From Microtetraspora fusca (GTDB lineage Bacteria > Actinomycetota > Actinomycetes > Streptosporangiales > Streptosporangiaceae), in contig NZ_BBYK01000040.1 of NCBI RefSeq assembly GCF_001570365.1, positions 384,591-448,590 of the forward strand: a stretch of DNA of 64,000 nucleotides, given 5' to 3'. Shown here in pieces: positions 54,778 through 63,867 of the stretch; the first letter of the stretch is position 1; each line of letters starts with the position of its first letter. Made by a program: the position numbers and the translations under genes. Under the pieces are notes generated by a model. That model had not been told where the DNA came from. It was given only the letters and a program-made list of their open reading frames with translations, and made no database searches.

Positions 54778-57456
54778 ATGACCGAACGATGGCCGATGGT
54801 CGGGCGCGACGGGGAACTGGAGTTGTTCAGGGCGTCGGTGTTCCGCCGAGACCAGGACGCCTTCATACTCACGGGGCCCGCCGGAGTCGGGAAGACACGG
54901 CTGGCAGACGAGTGCATGGCCTGGGCCGCCCGCGAGGGCATGCCCGTCACCCGGGCCGCGGCCAGCCGTACGATGGCCGACGTGCCGTTCGGTGCGTTGG
55001 CGCACCTCCTGGCCCCACCTACCACGGGGGTGTCGGGCGCGGGCAGCTCGGCCACCGCCACCCGCCTGAGGGACGGGACCGGACGGTACTCATGGTTCCG
55101 TCAGGCGCTGCGCCACAGGGCCTGCGGCCGACGGCTGATGCTGTTCATCGATGATCTGAACCTGCTCGACGCGCAGTCGATGACCTTGCTGACCCGGCTC
55201 ACCGAGGCTGGCGAGGTGTTCCTGACCGCCACGATGCGCCACGGCGAGCCCGTGCCCGACGACGCCCGTCGAATCTGGTCCGGCGACCGGACGCTGCGAG
55301 TGGAGCTGTCCGGTCTGGACCGGGACGGCGTTTCGACCTTGGTTTCCCTGGCACTGGGCGGGCCGGTGACCACCGACACCAGCGCCGCCCTGTGGCAGGC
55401 GAGCCGCGGCAACATCCTGTTCCTGCGGGAGCTCGTGTCGGGAGCGCTGGAGGAGCGATCCCTCGTCGTCGCGGATGGGATCTGGCGCCTGAAAGGGACG
55501 CCGATGCCGACCAGCCGTCTCAAGGAACTGGTCGATGCGCGTATGGCGACGCTGGAGCCGAAGGCCCGGACGGTCATGGAACACCTGGCGGTCTGCGAGC
55601 CCCTCGGGACCTCCATGCTGAACGCGCTCGCGCCCCCCGGAACCCTCGAACAGCTGGAGCGGTCCGGTCTCATCGAGAAGCGGGCCGACGGGCGGCGGCA
55701 GCTGGTCGGCCTGGCTCACCCCCTGTACGCCGAGGCGATCCGCAGCCGACTCTCCCGGCTCACCGTAGACCGGATTCTCCGGGATCAGATCGATCAGTTG
55801 CGGCGGGTCGGCGCACGACGAGCCGACGACGCGCTGAGACTGACGGTCTGGCAGCTGGACGGATCCGGCAGAGCCGATCCCGCGCCATTGCTGAGCGCGG
55901 CGCGCCTGAGCCGGAGCGCCGGCGACTTCCCACAGGTCGAACGGCTGGCGCGTGCCGCGCTGGCCACTAGCGGCGACGCGACACTCAACGCGCGGGCGGC
56001 GACGTCGCTGGGCGAAGCACTGGCCCACCTCGGCAGGGTCGCCGAGTCGGAGGAAGTCTTCGAGAGCGCCGACGCCCTGAAAGCCGGTGACGACCGGCGG
56101 GCGGCCGTCGTCCTCCGGACGCTGAACCTGTTTTGGGCGCGGACGCGGCCCGAGGATGCGCTGGCCCTGCTCGACCGCTGCCGAGCCGCGTCCGGCGGGC
56201 GGCACGACGACGACCTCGTGGCGGCCCGCGCGCTCGCTCTGACCCTGTGCCACCGGCCCCGTGAGGCGTACGAGCTGCTGGCCTCGGCGCCGGGTGGACC
56301 GAACGGCCTGCGGGGGCCCTCCGGTGAGCTCGCGCGGGTCGCTGTGTTCGCTGCGCTCGGCAGGGCCGGGGACGCCCTCGCAGCGTCGGACGCCGCCTCC
56401 GAATCGGAGCCGCTCGCAACCGGGAGCGCGCTCACCCCGGTCCTCCTCGTCTACGGCCGCGGCATGGCCCTGTTCTCCGCCGGGCGACTGACGGACGCCA
56501 TCGCAACGGCGGAGCGCGGGTTGGAGCAGGCGATCATCCAGGGCGTCACCACCGCTCACACGGCGTTCACCCACCTGCTGGGCCGCTGTCACCTGGCCGC
56601 CGGTCGCCCTCGCTCCGCCATCCGGTGGTTCCGCGAGACCGCCGCCGTCGCCCGCGCCCAGTCGATGGCGGGACGGCTCCAGCTCGCCCACGCCGGCCTG
56701 GCCATGGCTCACGCCTGTCTGGGTGACGAGGGGGCGAGTTGCGAGGCCGTAGCCGAGATGGGTCCGCCGGCGTCCGAAACTCAGGGCCTGCCCACCCAGG
56801 CTCGCGCGTGGAGTCTGGCCGTCAGCGGCGACACGGCCGGGGCGATCGAGCGGCTGCTGGCCGCGGCCGACGCTCTCGAGAACGGCGGCCAACTCGTGCT
56901 GTGCGCCGATCTGCTCCACGACGTCGCCCGCCTTGGTGAGCCCGAGCTCGTGGCGGACCGGCTGAAGAAGGCGGAGGTGGCCGGCGAAAGCGCGATGGTG
57001 ACGGCCCGCTCGCTTTACGCCATCGGGGCCGCGCACTCGGATGCCGCCGTCCTCGAGCGCGCCTCGGCGGCGTTCGAGTCGCTGGGTGCACTGCTGTACG
57101 CGGCCGAGGCGGCGGCGCAGGCCCACCGATGGCTGATCGATGCACGGAAGAGGGCGGCCGCGGCGGCCCGTGTCAGAGCTCTGCTACGGAAGTGCGAAGG
57201 GGCCCTGACGCGCCCGCTGCTGGCCTTCCATGCCCCGGTTCCGCTGAGCACGCGCGAAAGAGACGTCTGCTCGCTGGCCGCCAAGGGCATGGTCAGCCGC
57301 GACATCGCGGCGAGGCTCCGCCTTTCCGTGCGGACCGTCGACAACTACCTTCAACGGGCCTACACCAAGCTGGGCATCTCCAGGCGCACCGAACTGGCCG
57401 CGGCGCTCGGCCCGGACAAGGGGCGAGAGTGGGTTGTCAGGCCGGAAGCGGGCTGA
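54778..57456 (+). CDS. LAL-type LuxR transcriptional regulator 2
   Basis: An 892-aa paralogue of the regulator at 37890-40592, alike from end to end (PMVGRDGELELF, LLGRCHLAAGRPRSAIRWFRET, C-terminal LSTRERDVCSLAAKGMVSRDI). Here Walker A is the normal GPAGVGKT, and Walker B is LMLFIDDLN. The TPR-like middle region probably senses a ligand or partner, and the C-terminal helix-turn-helix binds DNA. It starts 5 bases after the amidohydrolase stop. It converges with the ThDP-enzyme gene at 57496. With its paralogue it is the best candidate to bind the dyads GAGYA-N5-TRCTC. Confidence 0.92.
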   Translation: MTERWPMVGRDGELELFRASVFRRDQDAFILTGPAGVGKTRLADECMAWAAREGMPVTRAAASRTMADVPFGALAHLLAPPTTGVSGAGSSATATRLRDGTGRYSWFRQALRHRACGRRLMLFIDDLNLLDAQSMTLLTRLTEAGEVFLTATMRHGEPVPDDARRIWSGDRTLRVELSGLDRDGVSTLVSLALGGPVTTDTSAALWQASRGNILFLRELVSGALEERSLVVADGIWRLKGTPMPTSRLKELVDARMATLEPKARTVMEHLAVCEPLGTSMLNALAPPGTLEQLERSGLIEKRADGRRQLVGLAHPLYAEAIRSRLSRLTVDRILRDQIDQLRRVGARRADDALRLTVWQLDGSGRADPAPLLSAARLSRSAGDFPQVERLARAALATSGDATLNARAATSLGEALAHLGRVAESEEVFESADALKAGDDRRAAVVLRTLNLFWARTRPEDALALLDRCRAASGGRHDDDLVAARALALTLCHRPREAYELLASAPGGPNGLRGPSGELARVAVFAALGRAGDALAASDAASESEPLATGSALTPVLLVYGRGMALFSAGRLTDAIATAERGLEQAIIQGVTTAHTAFTHLLGRCHLAAGRPRSAIRWFRETAAVARAQSMAGRLQLAHAGLAMAHACLGDEGASCEAVAEMGPPASETQGLPTQARAWSLAVSGDTAGAIERLLAAADALENGGQLVLCADLLHDVARLGEPELVADRLKKAEVAGESAMVTARSLYAIGAAHSDAAVLERASAAFESLGALLYAAEAAAQAHRWLIDARKRAAAAARVRALLRKCEGALTRPLLAFHAPVPLSTRERDVCSLAAKGMVSRDIAARLRLSVRTVDNYLQRAYTKLGISRRTELAAALGPDKGREWVVRPEAG

Positions 57457-57495
57457 TCTCCCCAGCGGACGTGCTTCCTCCCCGCCGGTCACCGC

Positions 57496-59289
57496 TCAGC
57501 GGGTCTCCTGACGGAAGGATTCGCTGACGGCGTCGTGGCGGTCGTCGAACGGTCCCGGCTCGTCGGGATCGACCCGCACGCAGACGACCTGGGGGCGGCG
57601 ATTTTCGTGGGCCTGCTTCTCGGCGAGGCCCAGCGCGGTGAGCAACTGCCCGGAATGATTGACCGAATGGGCCTGAGCACCCAAGCTGCGTGCGAGCGTG
57701 GCGAGGTCGGGATCGCCCAGTCGGAAGCTCTCGTCCGTGATACGACGGCTGCCGGGGAACGCGTGGTTCATGCCCTGGCGGACGGTGTTGTAGGAGTCGT
57801 CCTGGAGGACGATCCAGATGGCGCCGATCCCGCGGTGGGCGGCGGTGGCGATCTCCACGGCATTCATCAGGAAACCGCCGTCTCCCGTGATGGTGGCGCA
57901 GGTGGCGTCAGGGCGGGCGGCCTTCGCACCGACGACCGCGGCGTTCGCCCATCCCATGCTGCCCATGCCCCACGGGAGCAGCGCGCGGGAGGGAGCGCTG
58001 ATGGGGACCTGCCGCGTGAACCAGCCGGTGCCGTTGCCCGCGTCCAGCAGCAGGATCCGCTCGTTGGTCTGGGCGAGCCATTCCCTCAGATGATGCATGA
58101 CGACCTGAGGCTTGAGCGGGGTGAGCTCATGGTAGGTGGTGGGGGTCGACGGGTGGACAGGAGGCAGACCCCGCAACACCGCCCGCCGCGAGGCGGCCGA
58201 GCCGTCCTCTCCGCGCTCACGGTGACGGGCGTCCGCCTGCAGGAGGGCGTGCAGGAACGGGGTGATGTCCGCCGTGATGCCATGGTTGGCCCAGTAGGCC
58301 CGGCCGATCCGGGTAGGGTCGGCGTCGACGTGGAAGAACGCGTGGCTCGCCTGCAGAGCGGGTGTCCAGTTACGGCTGGCCCACTCGCCGAGACTGCTGC
58401 CCAGCACGAGCACGATGTCCACGGGCCGGTCGATGTAGGCGTGCGCGCGAGCCGAGCCTCCGATGCTGACCACGCCCAACGCCTCCTCCCGATCCTCGGG
58501 GAACAACCCCTTGGCTTTGGTTGTCGTGGCGACGGGCAACGCGTGCCGGCCGCAGAAGGCGGCGAAGTCGGTCACCAGCGAAGTGGTCTCGCCGAGCGCC
58601 GGGCGGCTGCCGTTGCCGAGCAGGATCAACGGACGAGACGCGGTCAGAAGCGCCGTCAGCACTCGATCGACCGCTTCACCCGGCACCGAAGCACCCCACA
58701 TGGCACCTACACCCGGTGCCACAGGCGGCGACGGGCATGCCTTGCCGTACAGGTCCACCGGGACGCTCAGATGCACGGCACCGCGCGGCGTCGAAAGCGC
58801 GTGCCGCAACGCGTTGGCGAGAAGGACGGCGGCGGAGTCGGGACTCGACAGCGAACGGCTGTACGCCGTGCAGGGCCGGAAGACATCGACGGTGTCCACA
58901 CCGTCCCTGCTGCTCTCCTGGAACGCGCCGCGCCCATGACGCGCCTGATCGGCCTCGCCGGTGATGAGCAGGACCGGGGAGTTGTCCGCATTCGCCACGG
59001 CCAGATGGGGTAAGGCGTTGAGCGCGCCCGGGCCGCTGGTGACGATGGCGACCCCCAGGTTGCCGGTGGCCCGCGCGTATCCGTCGGCCATGGCCACGGC
59101 TCCGGCTTCGTGCCGTGAGACGACCAGGTCGATCTCGGTCTCCGCCAGTAGCCGCCCCAGAAGCGGCCCGATCGCGCTGCCGGGCAGCCCGAAGACCGTC
59201 CGCACCCCATGAGATTTGAGGACGTTCATCAGGTGGTCTATGAACAGGGGTTCGTCTGGCACCGTGGGCCTCTTCACGTCGTGGGACAT
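57496..59289 (-). CDS. Thiamine-diphosphate-dependent enzyme, acetolactate-synthase/benzoylformate-decarboxylase-like
   Basis: A 597-aa protein with the three-domain ThDP-enzyme layout. The catalytic Glu is in SRHEAGAVAMADGYARATG near residue 50. The central domain is at ~190-330. The cofactor motif is GDGGFLMNAVEIATA ... DDSYN near 430-460. It cleaves or joins C-C bonds next to a carbonyl, for example 2-oxo acid decarboxylation or acyloin formation. ATG 59289 overlaps the stop of the KAS III-like gene (TGATG), so they are coupled. The frame upstream of it is a shadow. In this gene set it could ligate or decarboxylate the chain handled by the KAS III-like protein. Confidence 0.88.
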   Translation of the reverse strand: MSHDVKRPTVPDEPLFIDHLMNVLKSHGVRTVFGLPGSAIGPLLGRLLAETEIDLVVSRHEAGAVAMADGYARATGNLGVAIVTSGPGALNALPHLAVANADNSPVLLITGEADQARHGRGAFQESSRDGVDTVDVFRPCTAYSRSLSSPDSAAVLLANALRHALSTPRGAVHLSVPVDLYGKACPSPPVAPGVGAMWGASVPGEAVDRVLTALLTASRPLILLGNGSRPALGETTSLVTDFAAFCGRHALPVATTTKAKGLFPEDREEALGVVSIGGSARAHAYIDRPVDIVLVLGSSLGEWASRNWTPALQASHAFFHVDADPTRIGRAYWANHGITADITPFLHALLQADARHRERGEDGSAASRRAVLRGLPPVHPSTPTTYHELTPLKPQVVMHHLREWLAQTNERILLLDAGNGTGWFTRQVPISAPSRALLPWGMGSMGWANAAVVGAKAARPDATCATITGDGGFLMNAVEIATAAHRGIGAIWIVLQDDSYNTVRQGMNHAFPGSRRITDESFRLGDPDLATLARSLGAQAHSVNHSGQLLTALGLAEKQAHENRRPQVVCVRVDPDEPGPFDDRHDAVSESFRQETR

Positions 59290-60458
59290 CACCGGTTCGT
59301 CTCCTTGCCGCCGGCGATCTGCTCGGATTCGGGAACCGGAACGCCGTGCTCGGGGACCGGTCCCAGGGCCACCTCGCCCCATCTCATGACGAGCGCGCCG
59401 GCTGTGGAGATCGAGCCGACGCCGAACAACACGACCAAGTCGCCTGGCTTGATCCTGCCGGACTCCGCCGCGTGAAACAGGTTGGCCGGCACGAGGGCGG
59501 CACCCACATTCGCATACGACGGATACGTGCTGATGGTCTTGTCCGGACCGACTCCGAGAGTCTTCGTGAAGTACGGCGCCATCCACGCGACAGGAGTGGT
59601 GAACACGAAGAAGTCGACGTCCTCGATCGCATAACCGGACTTCTCCAGAGCCCCGTGGACACAGGTTCTCACCTGAAGACCGGCGTCGTCCCGCATGACC
59701 ATGCCCGGAGTCAGCTCGCCCACCCGCAGCCGAACCCGGGCGGTTTTCGTGCCGGGCTCGACCTCCAGGGGAAAGGTGTAGGCCCCGCAGGTTTCCTGGG
59801 TGCCGATCAGTTTCGCGCCGAGCACACCCGAACCCTCGGAACAGGGTTCCACCAAGAACGCTCCCGCGCCGTCGCCCAGGAACCAGGAGAGCGTGTCCGC
59901 TGGATCGATCACCCTCGTCAACGCGTTCGAGACCACGACGGCGATGCGTTCGTACTCGCCCGCCCGGACGAGCGCCGCCGCGTTCTGCAACCCCACGAGC
60001 GAGGAGTTCTGGGCGGACTCGAAGTTCCAGGCCGGCACCGTCATGCCGAGGCGGTGGGTCAGGTAGGCGGCGTTCTGCGGCCCGAACGTGTCGGGCAGGA
60101 AGGAGGCCACTATGACCGCGTCGACGTCGGCGGGGGCGACGCCCCGGGCTCGGAACAGGTTCTCCAGAGCCCTCAACTCCAGATCGAGCGTTCCCTCTCC
60201 GGCGGACAGCACCCGCCTTTCCCTCGCACCGCGGAACACGTCCTGCAAATACGGGCTTCGCTCCGCGTCGAACAGCTCATCGGCGGCTCTGTGCTCGGTG
60301 GATGCGAGGAGTCGTACAAATGCTCCCTCTTCCTCAGAGGTGACCAGATCGGGGTGGTTGCGTATCCAGAAATTGTTGTCGCGTATCTGCTGCGGGAATT
60401 CTATCGACAGAGCTGTGATCTCGGCACCGGCGACGGCTGGCTGTCTCTTGCCGATCAC
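59289..60458 (-). CDS. KAS III-like protein with Cys replaced by Gln in the active site
   Basis: A 389-aa thiolase-fold protein of the FabH/KAS III type. Alignment by eye with FabH (PAFDVAAACAGF) gives PAWNFESAQNSS, so the nucleophile Cys is Gln150 (codon at 60009-60011). The FabH His of PHQAN aligns with Thr in FTTPVA. The Asn of HGNTSA is kept as YANVGA. Cys-to-Gln is the change found in KSQ decarboxylating domains of polyketide loading modules, but the lost His argues against simple equivalence. GTG 60458 follows AGGAGGG. Function may be decarboxylation, acyl binding or a structural role. It belongs to the minus-strand set with the FAD and ThDP enzymes. Confidence 0.85.
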   Translation of the reverse strand: MIGKRQPAVAGAEITALSIEFPQQIRDNNFWIRNHPDLVTSEEEGAFVRLLASTEHRAADELFDAERSPYLQDVFRGARERRVLSAGEGTLDLELRALENLFRARGVAPADVDAVIVASFLPDTFGPQNAAYLTHRLGMTVPAWNFESAQNSSLVGLQNAAALVRAGEYERIAVVVSNALTRVIDPADTLSWFLGDGAGAFLVEPCSEGSGVLGAKLIGTQETCGAYTFPLEVEPGTKTARVRLRVGELTPGMVMRDDAGLQVRTCVHGALEKSGYAIEDVDFFVFTTPVAWMAPYFTKTLGVGPDKTISTYPSYANVGAALVPANLFHAAESGRIKPGDLVVLFGVGSISTAGALVMRWGEVALGPVPEHGVPVPESEQIAGGKETNR

Positions 60459-60601
60459 TCCACCCTCCTGAATTCTCTGATTCCAGCGATCGGTTATGTG
60501 TCATGCCTCCGAGGCATGACACACCGCTCCAAGCGTGTTCCTGCTCGCGTTGCCGGCTTGAAACGCATGAGACTCTCGCCGGACGGACGGCGCACCGAAA
60601 C

Positions 60602-61930
60602 TCAAAGTGGGCGGTGAAAAAGCGCTGAAGTGAACACGCCCGCCGGGTCGAACGCGGCCCTGGCCCGCAGGTGACGGCCGTAGTCCGGCCCGAAGTGAAG
60701 GCGCCAATCCTCGTCCGCCATCTCACCCATCCACCCCGACAGATAGCGTTTGCCTCCGGCGAGCAGGAGAAGCGACGCCGCGGAGCGGAGGAAGGCGAAC
60801 GTCTCGTCGTCGTGATGGTGCACAGCCTTGGGCAGGAGCGCGAACAATCCGACCTGATCCCGCCCTTCCGGCAATATCAATGTCGGCAGGACCGCTGAAC
60901 GGCGTATCAGAATGAATCTGGCGCTCCACTCCCTCCCCGAAGGCCTGTCGCCGAGCACGCGCTCGACGGCGTTCAATCCGGCCGAAGTAAGCGGCAGGAG
61001 CATTTCCAGCCACGGGTGTGCCGACTGTTCCCATGCTCCGGTGGATCGCATGTCGGCGAACCTGGATTCGTACCTACGGGTGAAGTCGTGCCAGGTTCGC
61101 GTCACGATCTCGGCGACCTGTCGACCGGAATCCGGAGCTGAGGTGTCCGCCGAGGTACCGATCCATATGCTGAATTCGTCGGCCATCTCGGACGTTCCCT
61201 CCAGGAATGCGATCGCGGGATCGCAGGAGAGTTCCGTCAGCTCCGTGAGCCATTCCCGGCATGATGTGCGCACGACACGAAGACTTCGCACCATCCCGCC
61301 CGTGGGAGTCAGCCTCAGAGCGACCCGCAGGACGAGGCCGAAGCGTCCGAGCCCTCCGAGAGCCGCTTGGAAGAGGTCGCCGTTCTCGCCGGGGCGGCAG
61401 CGCAGCACACCTTTGCCCGTGGCGACCTCCATCTCCATGACGTTGTCGGCGATCAAGCCATGCCTATGGGAGCCGGCTCCTATTCCGCCCGCCGAAAGGG
61501 CGCCGCCGACGCTGATGTCGAGGTTGAAGGGCAGCACGGGAGGTGCGAGACCGTCCGGCTCCGTCACCTCCAGGAGACGACGCCAGGTCAAGCCGGCCTC
61601 GCAGGTCACGCTGCCGCCCGCGGGATCGTATGGCCCGGCCCCGGCCAGCTCACTCGTCTCGACCACCAGCGTGTTCACCGGAACCGACTGGCCCGACTGA
61701 CTGAACCCCGACCCACGAAACGTGAGCGGGAGCCGGTGTTCCGCGGCCCAGGACACGACCCGCGCCGCGTGCGTCACCGTACGAGGCCGCACCACGCCGG
61801 CCGCGACGCCCGCGGCCATGTGGCCGAAATCCTCGCTCACTCGCGCGAGGTCCTCCGGAGTGAGGACAATCTCCACATCGGCGGCCAGGGACAGTTCTGT
61901 GAGAAGTTCCGGTGTCCATGATCGGTGCAC
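60602..61930 (-). CDS. FAD-binding oxidoreductase, PCMH/cytokinin-dehydrogenase-like
   Basis: A 442-aa flavoprotein. The FAD_binding_4 domain shows VRPRTVTHAARVV, LTFRGSGFSQSGQ and GGALSAGGIGAGSHRHG followed by DNVMEMEVATGKG, as in cytokinin-dehydrogenase-type oxidases. Where those enzymes have GHS with a His that binds FAD covalently, this one has GFS, so FAD is probably not held through that His. The substrate domain is at ~220-420. GTG 61930 with AGGG upstream is preferred; the frame is open to 62068. It would oxidise an alcohol or amine intermediate in the small pathway with its neighbours. Confidence 0.85.
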   Translation of the reverse strand: MHRSWTPELLTELSLAADVEIVLTPEDLARVSEDFGHMAAGVAAGVVRPRTVTHAARVVSWAAEHRLPLTFRGSGFSQSGQSVPVNTLVVETSELAGAGPYDPAGGSVTCEAGLTWRRLLEVTEPDGLAPPVLPFNLDISVGGALSAGGIGAGSHRHGLIADNVMEMEVATGKGVLRCRPGENGDLFQAALGGLGRFGLVLRVALRLTPTGGMVRSLRVVRTSCREWLTELTELSCDPAIAFLEGTSEMADEFSIWIGTSADTSAPDSGRQVAEIVTRTWHDFTRRYESRFADMRSTGAWEQSAHPWLEMLLPLTSAGLNAVERVLGDRPSGREWSARFILIRRSAVLPTLILPEGRDQVGLFALLPKAVHHHDDETFAFLRSAASLLLLAGGKRYLSGWMGEMADEDWRLHFGPDYGRHLRARAAFDPAGVFTSALFHRPL

Positions 61931-62033
61931 TGTTCGTCGCCCTTCTCGTCGACGCCGGCCCTCTGCGCAGCGGGCCTCATCGGTCGCCTGCCCCACCCGC
62001 CGCAGGCGAGGCTGGCTCCCGTGGGAGTACGCG

Positions 62034-62714
62034 CTAAAGCGCGCCCGCAGGGGTCTCTCGGGCGGCACTGAGTTCTACGGCATCGAACAAGGCCACGAAC
62101 GCGTCGAAGCAGCGGTCCACCAACGAGAGACATCTCTGGCGGGCTTCCGCACTCAGCTCTATCGATGCCAAGATCCGCTGCATTTTCTGCTCGACGATTT
62201 CGTGGCTCTTCTCCACGTCTAGATGGCTCTGACTGAAGTATTTGAACCCGGCACCGGCCTCGTTCCGGGCGAGATAGGCCACGATCTGCGGGAAGAATGC
62301 CTGTCCCGCCGCCTCCAGCGTGTGGATCAGCACGATTCTTTCGATGTCCGGGCGCTCGATCATGGTCTCCGTCAGCAGAGCGTAGGCCATCTCCCGGGTC
62401 GCTCGGTGGCCTTCGTCGAAAACTTCCTCCAGGTCGAGGATAGATCCTCGGATGGCGCGCAGATCGTGGAGGAACCACTTGTCATGTCCGGAATCCTCGC
62501 CTAGATGGTGCCGTGCGATCTTGCGGAGAGCCGGGTCGTTCACCCCGCTCGCGTTGATTCTAAGGATGTCCTGGAAAGCCATGACGTAGAACGCCGTGAC
62601 ATACAGCGCGCCAAGAACCGTGGGGAGAGGGTCGTCGTTATTCATGCGGACGAAGAACGGGTGGCCGGTGAGCCGATCGCTCTGGTCCTCCATGTACCTG
62701 AGCACCATTTCCAT
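62034..62714 (-). CDS. Heme-oxygenase-like diiron oxygenase candidate
   Basis: A 226-aa all-helical protein of the heme-oxygenase-like fold (TenA/PqqC/UndA relatives). Putative iron ligands are Glu73 and His77 in HLGEDSGHDKW and His164, Glu168 and His171 in HLDVEKSH, the ExxxH and HxxxExxH spacing seen in the diiron members that carry out N-oxygenation or oxidative decarboxylation. AAGGAG lies 6 bases before ATG 62714. It is the first enzyme gene of the minus-strand set leading to the FAD, KAS III-like and ThDP enzymes. The reaction is an inference from the fold and motif. Confidence 0.8.
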   Translation of the reverse strand: MEMVLRYMEDQSDRLTGHPFFVRMNNDDPLPTVLGALYVTAFYVMAFQDILRINASGVNDPALRKIARHHLGEDSGHDKWFLHDLRAIRGSILDLEEVFDEGHRATREMAYALLTETMIERPDIERIVLIHTLEAAGQAFFPQIVAYLARNEAGAGFKYFSQSHLDVEKSHEIVEQKMQRILASIELSAEARQRCLSLVDRCFDAFVALFDAVELSAARETPAGAL

Positions 62715-62905
62715 GCCTGCTCCTTACATCTGCTCATGCTGCACGGGGTCTACAGGTGGCGCGGCGCGAATTGATTTTTCGTGCCGGTCAGCGTCTCTCG
62801 GCAAAGCGGCACAGTCGTTCCCCGCATCCGACCACAACGCCCGCTCGCGACGTCGAGACACGGGCGCGTGGCTGGATAACACCCGGTCATCACACGGTTT
62901 CTGGT

Positions 62906-62995
62906 TCAGAAAGCGCGATGAATGCCAGGTCGTCTTGGCCACTCAGCGAGCTCGATCTGCAATTCACTCAGTGAGACGTATGTTTCGGATTGCAT
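62906..62995 (-). CDS. Possible small peptide gene (29 aa; 36 aa from an upstream GTG)
   Basis: ATG 62995 follows GAAGG by 8 bases; GTG 63016 is in frame. The peptide MQSETYVSLSELQIELAEW continues with PRRPGIHRAF to TGA 62906. It lies between dyad site 6 and the diiron-oxygenase-like gene. The segment LSELQIEL looks leader-like, and the short tail could be a core, but there is no known family and no recognition motif to prove it. It may be an uncoded upstream region by chance. Confidence 0.35.
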   Translation of the reverse strand: MQSETYVSLSELQIELAEWPRRPGIHRAF

Positions 62996-63165
62996 TTCGT
63001 CAGCCTTCGGTGTCACTCCCGCCGGCCGGCGGCTCCACGTCCACCCGGTCGGGTTGCCCGGGAGTCACTCATTCACAGCCGTGACACCGCTTCTGCCCAT
63101 GAATTTCCTTCGGATAATCAGCAGGAACACTCAAAGGATATTTCCGACCGCCGGTGCCGACTCTA

Positions 63166-63180
63166 GAGTAGCTGCTACTC
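63166..63180 (-). promoter_or_regulatory. Dyad GAGYA-N5-TRCTC, site 6
   Basis: GAGTAGCTGCTACTC, a perfect 7-bp-arm palindrome in the context ctagag...ctccac; 150-171 bases upstream of the small peptide frame and 452 upstream of the diiron-oxygenase-like gene. Confidence 0.6.
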
Positions 63181-63700
63181 CACTTCTGGTTCGCCGTTCG
63201 AAATCAAGAGCGCTCGTTCTCGGTGAGAGAGTCTAGGAGCGCCCGGCGGTCGCCTTCGGGGTTGCTCACTGGGCCTCTTCTGCTTTCTAGCAGCAGGACT
63301 TTGCCACAATTGCATTGTCGTCTGCCGACTCATCGGTGGCGCAGGGGTTGCGTCCATGGAACTGGGGTAAGAGTTTCCGCCGGTACGCGACGGCGCAGAT
63401 CGCCTGGGCGCATCTGTATTCCGGAGTCGCGCTGCGCGGGCTGCGCCGCCTCGACGAAGGCGCGGCGTCCATCTTCCGCACGGGCAACGGCTTCAAGGCC
63501 GACAGCGTGTAGTGCGTCAAAACTCGCATGTACGGCCTGAGCTTCTCCGCCTGGCTTATGCGGGTCGACGGTACTCGTTGATAGCGCCGCCGGGTACCTC
63601 CTGGCGCTTGATTCCCCTTCGAACGGCACGACCGCCGGTGATCCTTCACTCTCTGAGCGGTACAGCATGGTCAGTAAAGAACACATAGTCACTCGGCACT
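63181..63700. other. Gap without recognised gene
   Basis: A 65-codon plus frame at 63315-63512 (contains NWGKSFRRYATAQIAWAH) lacks a ribosome site and known relatives. I see nothing else supportable here. Confidence 0.35.
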
Positions 63701-63708
63701 TACTCATC

Positions 63709-63759
63709 GGTTGTTCGTGTCGCCGCCGGGATGGTTGCTCGACGGTTGCTCGTGTGTAC
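63709..63759 (+). other. Arm-type integrase site candidates, right end of island 2
   Basis: GGTTGTTCG (63709), GGTTGCTCG (63733) and GGTTGCTCGTGTGTAC (63744), matching the array at 28679-28741 in order and spacing. Confidence 0.5.
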
Positions 63760-63867
63760 ACGGCACGGGGCGGAATGGGCCGTCACAGCCGGGCACATAT
63801 AGAGAGACTACGACGGACGAAAAGTCAGAAATCGGCACGGCGAGGCACAGATGACATCGATCAAGGC

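Noticed and set aside
63315..63512. 65-codon plus frame near the right end of island 2
   Set aside because: No ribosome site, no recognised family, and overlapping frames look equally random.
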